This document shows positions 46,779 to 54,928 of a stretch of 64,000 nt of DNA, piece after piece. The DNA comes from Pelobates cultripes (Eukaryota > Chordata > Amphibia > Anura > Pelobatidae). The first letter of the stretch is position 1; each line of letters starts with the position of its first letter. The position numbers were made by a program, and so were the translations under genes. The notes under the pieces were generated by a model. The model made no database searches. It saw only the letters and a program-made list of their open reading frames with translations, and had not been told where the DNA came from. The DNA lies in the NCBI GenBank assembly GCA_933207985.1, contig OW240912.1, forward strand, positions 365,197,359 to 365,261,358. Reading direction: 5' to 3'.

Positions 46779-47744
46779 CTACCCTGGTGCCAGCACTATC
46801 ATGTAAGTAGCCTGGTTGGAGCCTGGTTGTTGGAGGGGGAGACCGACTGTCTCCCCTTTGGATACACAGCTCTGTTGCTGGAGGGGGAGACCGACTGTCT
46901 CCCTTTTAGATACACAGCTCTGCTGCTGGGGAATGGAGACTGGGCTCCCAATTCCCTGCAATTCACTCTGCCACTGGGGAACAGGACCAACTTTCTCTGC
47001 CCCCTGTAACTTAGCCTGCCGCTGGGGAATGGAGACTGGGCTCCCAATTCCCTGCAGGACCGGTGGAGAGACCTCGGTCCCATCTCCACCGGCCACCTGG
47101 GGTCCTTCCCAGTAAATCTCCACAATATCCTCCCAGCTGAATGGGTCTGGATCTGGGTATGTCACCTTGCTGTCCTGCTGAGCCTTCCCAGTGGAGTGGA
47201 AGCGATCTCGGTAGTCCTGCTCCAGTTCCCACTCCAGGCTTGCTAGGTGAGCCAGGTCTTGCTCTACCTCATAGGGGTCATCCCAGTCATGTCTAGCCTC
47301 CCTCTCGTAGAAAATGTCCTGAAGTCTGGTCTGCGCAGGGCTCCCGAAGTCAGGCTCTGCAAAGGACTCCCATAACAAGCCTGGACCATCAAACTCCTCA
47401 CCCTCTGGCTTGTCATGCTCAGCTGTCCAGGGTATATACTGTGCCATATACCACCAGAGCGCCTGGTAGGCATCCTCCAGCCATAGCTCCTGCCATACCC
47501 GGTGCTCTAGTTCCTTCACCCATTCCTCCAGGGGCTGCTCTCCCAGGAAGGGCATCCGCAGGGCCACTTGCTTCTGTAACCGCTGCTCTTCACTGGGGAG
47601 ACTCTCACCCCGCTGGTATTGTACATTATCCAGGGCCTGGTACCAGATGCCTTTCCTTAATGCATCCTGGCCATCCAGGTCCTCCTTCTCGTATAACACT
47701 GCTGGTTCCATTCTGTTGCTTTTAAGGTCGCTGTACTGGGACAT
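46779..47744 (-). CDS. Intact ORF of unknown function in an LTR element
   Basis: From the Met at 47744 (MSQYSDLKSNRM) the frame is open for 321 codons; an open extension reaches into the primer site without an ATG, so 47744 is preferred. Residues about 5-190 are rich in Trp, Glu, Gln and Tyr and look helical, with repeated W/E/Y words (EEWVKELEHRVWQELW, YQALWWYMAQY, LEWELEQDYRDRF). Residues about 220-310 are Gln/Pro-rich tandem repeats: QGIGSPVSIPQ twice and CVSK-ETVGLPLQQ twice. No zinc knuckle, protease or RT is seen. Its place after the primer site suggests a Gag-like particle or RNA-binding protein; this is inference. The lack of stops in a non-autonomous copy suggests youth or selection. 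Confidence 0.65.
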   Translation of the reverse strand: MSQYSDLKSNRMEPAVLYEKEDLDGQDALRKGIWYQALDNVQYQRGESLPSEEQRLQKQVALRMPFLGEQPLEEWVKELEHRVWQELWLEDAYQALWWYMAQYIPWTAEHDKPEGEEFDGPGLLWESFAEPDFGSPAQTRLQDIFYEREARHDWDDPYEVEQDLAHLASLEWELEQDYRDRFHSTGKAQQDSKVTYPDPDPFSWEDIVEIYWEGPQVAGGDGTEVSPPVLQGIGSPVSIPQRQAKLQGAEKVGPVPQWQSELQGIGSPVSIPQQQSCVSKRETVGLPLQQQSCVSKGETVGLPLQQPGSNQATYMIVLAPG

Positions 47745-47810
47745 GCGTTGCCCCCAACTTGTAAATCCCGGAATGGTGTCTCCTGTAGCTGTCCTTCTGG
47801 CTGTGGGAAC

Positions 47811-47830
47811 GATCCCGCCGCTTGCCACCA
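47811..47830 (-). promoter_or_regulatory. Primer-binding site (tRNA-Leu-like)
   Basis: The minus strand has TGGTGGCAAGCGGCGGGATC two bases after the 5' LTR. It begins TGG as a tRNA 3'-CCA complement should, and is close to the complement of vertebrate tRNA-Leu 3' ends (..CCCACCGCTGCCACCA), with one extra base and one change. Confidence 0.65.
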
Positions 47831-47832
47831 AT

Positions 47833-48987
47833 TGTTACGACACCCCTGGCACAAGGGAGTGAAACTGCCATTTAGTTGAACTTCCCCTTTCGCAATAATG
47901 TAAACTCCGTTCGTTTAGACTCCAACTGTACGAACTGCAATCTCCCGAACAGGACCCGTACTGGTGCTCTAACTCCTGAACGGTAAACCCATGAATCACT
48001 GATAACAGACGAATCAATATATCCTCCAAGCGGCTTACACTTCCATCAATCAGTTGCTATTCGTGTGTAGTAAATTCCCCCCAATAACTAGACCAAGCTC
48101 CGCATTGAGGGTAAAACAAGAACTGGGTTTACTGTGGGGTACCCGCCCGTATTTATGCAGGTCTCCCACTTGGTGGACACTCCCCTAGGGGACCAAATGG
48201 GAGAATGTAATAGCAGACAGACATATAGCATGTTAGGACACACAAACACAGAATATTCCCAGCATGCATCATGGTTTCCTCCCCTCTGCCCTGGAGATAA
48301 TTGAGAAGTAATTCAATTATCTCCCAGGACAGAGGCAAATTGTCATTTTAAATGAAACATAAAAAAACACATAAAAATGAGTAATTGTACAAATACCGAA
48401 CATATTCCATTCGTGCAACATATCCCCAGATAGCCTGGATCTGAGTGCATATTCTTAGCGAATAGTGCTCAGATCCCATACGCACAGTTCTATTGCCATG
48501 GAGTCAAAGTCTTTTACAGTCTTTTGGTATGCAATTGACTCCATGGGAAGGCTATCTGGGTTAAGTCCATTCGTGTAGTCCAAACTCCCGAACGGCTGGT
48601 GTTTGCATGCCTTTGTCGACTGAGAAGGGCGGTCTGTGGTTTTAGGGGTGTTCGGCAGAAAAAGTGTCAGTTTTTAGTTCCATAGAATTTGTGCCAAACA
48701 CCGCTGGTCTTTCGCATGGTTTAAAATGGCCGCCGCCTCGTGGTCGACATATGAACGACGACCACCCTGTATTCGGTTATAATTAAAAGGTGTCTGCGGT
48801 TAACCACAACGTTCTAATTGGGATCAAGAGGTTAACCAGCACTTCTCTTCTTGGTGGCCGTCCGTTCAGTAAGTTCATTTGGTGAAAAGTGAAACAAACG
48901 AATAGGGGTATACGGACAGGTAATTCCGCGAACAGAGGTAAAACAGACGAACCAGCAATCTCAGTCTATACAGATGGATCTGTCACA
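47833..48987 (-). repeat. 5' LTR of the non-autonomous element
   Basis: 1155 bp with TG..CA ends. Its U3 (48560-48987) contains AAAATGGCCGCCGCC (48720) on the plus strand and does not match the 3' LTR. The transcribed part carries AATTGAGAAGTAATTCAATT and CATATCCCCAGATAGC, which are shared. Confidence 0.8.
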
Positions 48988-48992
48988 TACCT

Positions 48993-49289
48993 AATTACCC
49001 AACACAATCTTTTTTTAACACAAGAGTGAACTGTTGGTATTTGAAGATTTTAATGTGAATTGGATGGCTATAAATATGGCAAATTGCACAATGTTTCAAC
49101 TTAACACAATCATTTACCTCGCCAACTTGCCTTTTTCTATAAAACTTTAACCGTACTCTTCTGGATGTACTTATTTACAACTTACTATTCTCTATATTTA
49201 TTAATAACGGTTTTGCTATGTATGAAACAGCAACTGTCTGATGACACACACAAGCATCTATACAAGTAAATCAAATCATATAAATAAGC
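48993..49289. other. Intergenic, no gene seen
   Basis: AT-rich sequence between the LTR element and the Tc1 remnant. Confidence 0.4.
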
Positions 49290-49911
49290 CACAGAAGTTT
49301 TTGGATTCTGTTCTGTGGACCGATGAAACAAAACTGCAACTTTTAATCTCAATGAACCATTGGTATCTCTGGAGGAAGTAGAATTAAACATATGCTGATA
49401 AGAAGAGTCTGCCTAAAGTTAAGCATGGTGGTGGCTCGATAATGCTCTGAGGCTGCTTTGCATCCTTTGGCATTGGAAACCTGCAGCATGTGGAAGGCAA
49501 GATGCATTCATTGAAGTATCAGAAAATTCTAGGAGAAAACGTTATACCATCTGTGAGAAAGCTGAAACTTGGGAATCATTGGACTTTCAAGACAATAATC
49601 CCAAGCATACCTCAAATTCCACAGAGGCTTGGTTGCAGAAGAATTCTTGGAAAATTCTACAGTGGAGATCACAGTCACCTGACTTGAACCCCATAAAAAA
49701 CCTCTGGTTAGATTTGATGAAGGCAATTGCCACACCCAAACCCAAGAATGCATTTTTAATTAATTTGGGGAGACCACTTGAAGCATTCATTGTTTTGAGC
49801 TATTTCAATTGATTTTGTTTGACTTATTTATTGCAAACAGCTGAAGGTCTGTAAATTTGGACAATAAACCAGATTTTCAATGGACGTTTAATAATTTTGA
49901 CTACAACTGTA
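49290..49911 (+). pseudogene. Tc1/mariner transposase remnant
   Basis: Tc1 transposases cut and paste at TA sites with a DD34E catalytic triad. The first Asp is in the LWTDETK-like segment at about 49313, then KVKHGGGSIML (about 49420) and CFASFGIGNLQHVEGKM (about 49455-49505). The second Asp is in FQDNNPKHTSNSTEAWL (about 49582-49630). SQSPDLNPIKNLW (about 49670) shows Lys where the catalytic Glu should be. Frameshifts and a stop separate the pieces. The right terminal repeat is TTTTGACTACAACTGTA (49895-49911); the left end and the DNA-binding domain are missing. Confidence 0.8.
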
Positions 49912-49929
49912 CCTTTAATAAGTAAGTCT

Positions 49930-50424
49930 TGTAGTGCCAATGGGGATTCACCTCTACTATGGTCAGGTAGAAGGTACATGTGGCCGCCAAGTCATCCATT
50001 ACCCTTTCCAGTATCTCCAACAGCGCTGTCTTCAGTGATTATAGCAGTGAATAGTAATATAGCTCCCCCCCCCCATACATTAGTCGAGACTTAATGCTGG
50101 GAGTATAACTGGTTTATTCAGTCTGGTTACACAGAATTTATATACAGACCCCCAGCATGGGATCTCTATAGAAAAGAACTCAAACTCCTCCCAGGCATCC
50201 CTGTGTCTGAGAGATAATTGAGTCAAAGGTTGGTAACTCAATTATCTCTCAGCTACAGGGAACCATACATAAAATATAGAAAAACACCCCAAAATCACAT
50301 TCAACTTTCACAGTAACCCCACAAATAATATATCCCCAGATAGCTCGGGTCTGAGTGCCCATGTTGTCCAAATAGTGCTCAGATCCATTTGGTGGAAATA
50401 AATCGCCATCGGGGTAAAGTTCTG
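49930..50424 (-). repeat. LTR fragment related to the 45-49 kb element
   Basis: Shares GTTTATTCAG-type, TAATTGAGTCAAAGGTTGGTAACTCAATTATC-like and ATATCCCCAGATAGC with the LTRs at 45486 and 47833, in the same order and orientation. It is cut off by the run of N. Confidence 0.6.
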
Positions 50425-50524
50425 NNNNNNNNNNNNNNNNNNNNNNNNNNNNNNNNNNNNNNNNNNNNNNNNNNNNNNNNNNNNNNNNNNNNNNNNNNNN
50501 NNNNNNNNNNNNNNNNNNNNNNNN
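50425..50524. other. Assembly gap (100 N)
   Basis: Exactly 100 N, a conventional unknown-size gap. Confidence 0.99.
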
Positions 50525-50829
50525 AAGATCATTAAGGGAGAGGGGGAGTGGAAGAGACACACAGAGAGGCTGAGGAAGGGGCAAAAGAGAAGCACAAAGG
50601 GTCTGGGGGAGTAAGACATGCAAAGAGGATATGAGGATGTAGGAGACATACAAAGAGACACACAGGGGGCTTGGAAGAGATACACTAAAGGGGGGTGTAA
50701 GACACAAAACCTAAAAAAAAATAAAAAATTATATTAACAAAGTAAATATAATAAAAATAAAAAGAGTTGCCCTCCTCTGATCCCCAGCAAGACTCAGCCC
50801 TTATCTTACCACACAAACTCTATCTTTCA
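50525..50829. other. Purine-rich stretch after the gap
   Basis: 50525-50700 is dominated by A and G (GGGAGAGGGGGAGTGG) with ACACA words. No gene. Confidence 0.4.
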
Positions 50830-51200
50830 CACTACACACAATGCATCCCTACACATGCACAGAAACACACAATGCATCCCTACACACACATACAAAGAAA
50901 CACACAATGCATTCCTACACACACACACACACACACAGAAATACACAATGCATCCCTACATTGTCACACACTTACCCAAAAACACACAATGCATCCCTAC
51001 ACACACACATAAACATATAGTGCATCCCTACACACACAGATCCAAACACGCACAGAAATATGCAATGCATCCCTACTCACACCAAGACACAAAGAAACAT
51101 TCAATGCATCCCTACACATACACACACAAAAACAATGCAACCCTTGAATACATACACAGAAACACACAATGCATCCCTTAAACACCGATACACACAATGT
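50830..51200 (+). repeat. Minisatellite, CACAATGCATCCCTACACAC type
   Basis: About ten irregular 30-40-bp units of CACACAATGCATCCCTACAC joined by CA-rich spacers. ORFs through it are artefacts of periodicity. Confidence 0.85.
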
Positions 51201-52139
51201 AAATTTTCATCTCAATTCCCTGTAATTCATTCTTTATTGAGTAGACCCTATAATCTGCATGATAAGTAGGCAGAGATTAATTATGTGGGTTGGACAGAGT
51301 GGACAGCAACAGGAGCGTACCTAGAGCATTTGGCACCCGGGGCGGATCCTGTGCTTGGCACCCCCCCCCCAAAAAAAATAAATTACAATTTGTAAAGACT
51401 CCTGTCCCAATACAAAACCCCCGCCCCCTTCTACAAAATCCCTGCAGCCCCACACACACATTTACAGGCAGACAGTCACATACAGTCACAGGCAGACAGT
51501 CACACATACACATTTACTCCGTGCGGCCAGTTTATCAGCTGTTTGCTTGTGTGAGCTGTACTGGCCGCACGGCACCCTAACTACCATGGGGCACTGTGCG
51601 GCCACAGCTCACACAGCCCCCTCCACCCAGGGCCGGTGCAAGGATTTTTGCCGCCCTAGGCAAAAGTAAAGTTTACCGCCCCCCATGTGACATCACAATT
51701 ACTTCCCACCATATGATTTGCCATGTTAACTAGCGCCAGTGCAGTGCCGCCGTGTTTACATTAAAAGGCCTGCAGGGACAGGCTATAAACACCAGAACCA
51801 CTACATTAAGCTGAAGTGGTTCTGGGGACTATAGTGTTTCTTTAATGTGAGGTAAGTTAGAGCTTAGTGCCACGAATAATATACTAGATTGCCTACTTAC
51901 AGCCAGATGAGGATGATGATGGGCTCTAGCTGCAGTCTGGCTCCACTGGTCTGGTGCAGAACAGGCTCTCTGGAGGCGGTTTGTAACTGTGGTCACAAAA
52001 ATCAATGTTCTGGGAGAACGGGAAGCAGCTCCATTTTTTGGGGGTCCTCTACACAGCTCAAGGTCTGGGTCCCAGGGTCCACCTTCATGCTCCACCAATG
52101 AGTTTGTTCACCTTCGGTGGAGTGTTTAGGGGATGTCCT

Positions 52140-52380
52140 GATATGTGTGTAAGGAATGCATTGTGTGAAATTGTGTTTGTATGTGTAAGGGCTGCAAGGT
52201 GTGTTTCTGTGTATGTATGGGATGCATTGAGTGTGTGTAATGAATGCATTGTGTGTTTCTGTGTGTGTAAGGGATGCATTGTGTGTAACTGTTGCATTGC
52301 TTGTGTATGTGTGTCTGTGTGTGTAATGCATTGTGTGTTTTTCTGTGTGCAAGGGGTGCATTGTGTGTATGTGATGAATG
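52140..52380 (-). repeat. Minisatellite, inverted partner of 50830-51200
   Basis: The same unit in reverse complement (GTAAGGGATGCATTGTGTGT), six to seven copies. Confidence 0.85.
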
Positions 52381-52384
52381 TCAA

Positions 52385-53075
52385 TCTCTCCTCCCGCTCC
52401 AATTTCCTTCTCCTCCTCCCAATTTCTCTTTCTCACCCCCCTCCTAATTTCTCTTTCCCCCCTCCTAATATCTCTTCCCCCCTCCTCATTTCAAATTCTC
52501 TCCCCCCCTAATTTCTATTTCTCTCCCCCCTCCTAATATCTCTCCCTCCTCCTAATATCTCTCCCTCCCTCCTAATTTCTCTTCCCCTCTCCTAATTTCT
52601 CTTCCCCCCTCTCCTTTCTCACCCCCCCTCTCCTTTCTCTTCCCCTCCTTTCTCTTCCCCCCCTCCTTTCTCTCCCCCCCTCCTTTCTCTTTCTCTCCCC
52701 CCTCCTTTCTCTTTCTCACCTCCTTTCTCACCCCCCCTTTCTCCTCTTTCTCACCCCCCTCCTTTCTCACCCCCCTTTCTCCTCTTTCTCACCCCCTCTC
52801 CTCTTTTTCACCCCACTTTCTCCTCTTTCACCCCTCTCCTTTTCACCCCCCCCTCTCTCTCTTTTTCACCCCCTCTCTCACTTTACTTTCTCCTTTTCAC
52901 CCCCCCCTCTCTCTTTTCACCCCTCCTTTTCACCCCCTTTCTCCTCTTTCCCACCCCCCTCTCTCACCCCTTTCTCCCTTTTCACCCCCCCCCCTCCTTT
53001 TTCCTCACCCCCTTCTTTCTCTCTCACGCCCCCTTTCTCCTCTTTCTCACCCCCACCTTTCTCTCCCCTCCCCCT
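52385..53075. repeat. ~690-bp pyrimidine tract
   Basis: Nearly free of G on this strand; built from CTCCTAATTTCTCTTTC-, CCCCCCTCCTTTCTC- and TTTTCACCCCC-type units. Such tracts can form triplex structures. Confidence 0.9.
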
Positions 53076-53076
53076 A

Positions 53077-53271
53077 CCTTTGCTGTAGCGTGGCCGAGCC
53101 CAGTATAGTCCGCGGGTACAGAGAGCAGCTGTCTCCTGTACCTGGCCGGACTAACAGGAAGTGAACACTCAGTGTGCACTTCCTGTTAGTCCGGCCGGGT
53201 ACAGGAGACAGCTGCTCTCTGTACCCGTCGGACTATCAATGCTGCAGGGCTTGGCCACGCTACAGCAAAGG
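53077..53271. repeat. 195-bp hairpin (palindrome 1)
   Basis: Left arm CCTTTGCTGTAGCGTGGCC, right arm GGCCACGCTACAGCAAAGG, with AGAGAGCAGCTGTCTCCTGT repeated in complement nearer the centre at about 53174 and few mismatches. Confidence 0.88.
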
Positions 53272-53273
53272 AA

Positions 53274-53422
53274 GCTGACAGGAGGGAGCGCTGAGCGCTT
53301 CCTCCTGTCAGCCCCTCTCCTCAGGCTGTGCCCGGGCGGTGCGTTCCGCCCTCATGGACGCACCGCCCGGGCAAAGCTGCAGCCGCCTGAGGCTCAACAC
53401 AGAGCGCTCGGGCGGCTGCAGC
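53274..53422. repeat. Three further adjacent hairpins
   Basis: 53274-53312 (GCTGACAGGAGG against CCTCCTGTCAGC), 53329-53373 (TGCCCGGGCGGTGCGT against ACGCACCGCCCGGGCA-like), and 53376-53422 (GCTGCAGCCGCC against GGCGGCTGCAGC). They follow palindrome 1 without gaps. Confidence 0.85.
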
Positions 53423-53639
53423 ATGGGGGGGGGGCTGGGGGGCTGGCCATGGCACCCCCCACCCGGCTGGCACCCGGGGCGGACCGCCCCCCCGCCCCCC
53501 CCGCCCCCCCCTTAGTACGCCACTGAGCGTAGGTCCATTTGGGATCTACATTTTTATATATATATTTCTGTATTTTCTTCCTCTGTTTGGTAGACCAGAT
53601 TTATTTCACTTTTGTATTTATAACTATTGGATGTGAAAC

Positions 53640-54611
53640 ATGTTTTCAGAGCTAAAACACAGAAGAGTAGCAAAACTCCAATCACTTTTTTCAGAAAATA
53701 ATGATATGTTTTGTGATCATAACCTTGAAATTGATGATTTTTTCAGTAAATTAGAGAAATTATCTATGAAAGAAACTAAGAAGTGGTGGGAGATCTCCTT
53801 TTTGGAGAGCTACATTAAAGAAGGCCTTATACCTAGAGGACTAAGATTATCAAAAAATCCTGCAAATGGATTAGCTAATTCCCGCTATGCCGATAGATGG
53901 GATGTAGCTCTGGAAACATGTGCAACAACTTTAATGGAGATTATTGTCGATTTTGAGAAAGAGAATTTAAAAGGTGTAATACAAGAACTAGAAAATTTAG
54001 AGAATGATAATGAATTTGATAAAAAGAGTTTGGAGTTTATAGAAAAGGAAAAGATTGTATATGACAGGGTCCAAAAAATGGACGAAAAAATAGCAGAAAC
54101 AAAAAATGGAAAATATAAAAGAGATAAAAGAGATAAAGAAAATCGCTTTTTCTCCATTAAAAATAAGATTGAAAATAGAGAATTTAAGGACAGGCACAGC
54201 TTTCAAAATAATCGTGGTGATTACAGACAGAGAAAATCTAATTTCAAAGCTAATTTTAATTCCAATTATAGCCGTGATTCCATTTCTTTTAGAAGGAACA
54301 ACGAGCAAATCAGACCCCATTCACCAAGGACCAGATTTAGCAATAGATCGGTCTTGAATGTTCCACCTAAAGAGAAAACCAATACTCAGAATTTGAACAA
54401 GAGAAAGAAATCGCTTTCCCCACATACATATAATAGTAGGGATTTTTTAGAGAAGGGGCTAAACCCAAGAACCAAGAAAAAAGAAATCACCCAATATTTT
54501 TCACCCAGAGCCCCAAGAATAGACTTGACCAACCGCTTTGCTCCTCTCAGGGAACGAAATACCCCAACCAAAAAGAGGAGACTACGTTTGGAGAGGGAGG
54601 ACTCCAAGTAA
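53640..54611 (+). CDS. PLE ORF1, basic coiled-coil-like protein
   Basis: An intact 323-residue frame. Residues 1-110 form a compact, Trp/Leu-containing region (KKWWEISFLESYIKEGLIPR, SRYADRWDVALETC). Residues about 105-165 are charged and coil-like (IVDFEKENLKGVIQELENLE, DRVQKMDEKIAE). The rest is strongly basic and rich in Ser, Asn and Arg (HSFQNNRGDYRQRKSNF, KKRRLRLER), suggesting RNA binding. No zinc knuckle or known catalytic motif is present. It ends in overlap with ORF2, which is open in the -1 frame. The first ATG at 53640 is taken as the start. By position it may be an RNA-binding partner of the polymerase or its N-terminal extension; I do not know a named family. Confidence 0.7.
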   Translation: MFSELKHRRVAKLQSLFSENNDMFCDHNLEIDDFFSKLEKLSMKETKKWWEISFLESYIKEGLIPRGLRLSKNPANGLANSRYADRWDVALETCATTLMEIIVDFEKENLKGVIQELENLENDNEFDKKSLEFIEKEKIVYDRVQKMDEKIAETKNGKYKRDKRDKENRFFSIKNKIENREFKDRHSFQNNRGDYRQRKSNFKANFNSNYSRDSISFRRNNEQIRPHSPRTRFSNRSVLNVPPKEKTNTQNLNKRKKSLSPHTYNSRDFLEKGLNPRTKKKEITQYFSPRAPRIDLTNRFAPLRERNTPTKKRRLRLEREDSK

Positions 54612-54928
54612 ATCTACATAAAGAAGAGGAATCATTGGGTATTTTTAATATATCTAATGCACACCTCACTAGAGAGGAATGCCTTATTTAAAAAAAGGGT
54701 TTGAAAGATACCCCTAATGTCCCTCCTGATTCTTTTAAAATGTATATAGACATGTTGAAATTTGTCAGAAAGTTAAGTCTCAAAAGGTTCTTCATTAAAA
54801 AACAATTGGAAGAACCTTTAAGAGAAAAATCTGAGTACATATGTGACCAGGGTCCTTTTAAGAAATTTAAACTCCGGTCAACTTTTTGACCCCATGAAAA
54901 AGGTGGACAAATAGAAACTTTTTCCAAA
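54602..54928 (+). pseudogene. Upstream part of PLE ORF2, broken by two stops
   Basis: In the frame of the main ORF2 the sequence reads GGLQVNLHKEEESLGIFNIS from inside the end of ORF1, meets TAA at 54689-54691, continues (PNVPPDSFKMYIDMLKFVRK) and meets TGA at 54887-54889 before the Met at 54929. These words look like the normal N-terminal part of a PLE polymerase, so two nonsense changes separate it from the catalytic domains. Confidence 0.7.

Larger units (their letters stand above)
45486..48987 (-). mobile_element. Complete non-autonomous LTR retrotransposon
   Basis: The 3.5-kb minus-strand element has TG..CA ends and a perfect 5-bp duplication TACCT (45481-45485 and 48988-48992). Order in the sense direction: 5' LTR 48987-47833, primer site 47830-47811, one ORF, polypurine tract 46556-46542, and 3' LTR 46541-45486. 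The internal part is only 1.29 kb with no protease, RT or integrase, so it must borrow enzymes. The layout resembles elements that keep only a Gag-like ORF. Confidence 0.85.
51313..53525. mobile_element. Composite region between two hAT-like ends
   Basis: The left end reads CAGGAGCGTACC then GGCACCCGGGGCGGATCC. The right end, on the minus strand, reads CAGTGGCGTACTAAG then GGTCCGCCCCGGGTGCC. So similar termini face each other across 2.2 kb that hold minisatellite, a pyrimidine tract and hairpins. The flanking 8-mers (GACAGCAA and AGCGTAGG) differ, so this may be two fragments rather than one element. No transposase is seen. Confidence 0.45.

Noticed and set aside
46519..47862. Plus-strand ORFs opposite the LTR element ORF
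   Set aside because: Shadows of the minus-strand coding region, with no independent support.
50249..50707. ORFs spanning the N run
   Set aside because: The reading frame crosses 100 unknown bases, so it has no meaning.
50767..51181. ORFs rich in His and Thr
   Set aside because: Products of the CA-rich minisatellite, not coding.
52552..52770. Lys/Glu/Gly-rich minus-strand ORF
   Set aside because: Translation of the pyrimidine tract.
51313..53525. Single hAT element with an 8-bp duplication
   Set aside because: The flanking 8-mers do not match, so I keep it as a composite region.
53161..53526. 121-codon GC-rich ORF
   Set aside because: Covers the hairpin series and the hAT-like end; open because of composition and symmetry.
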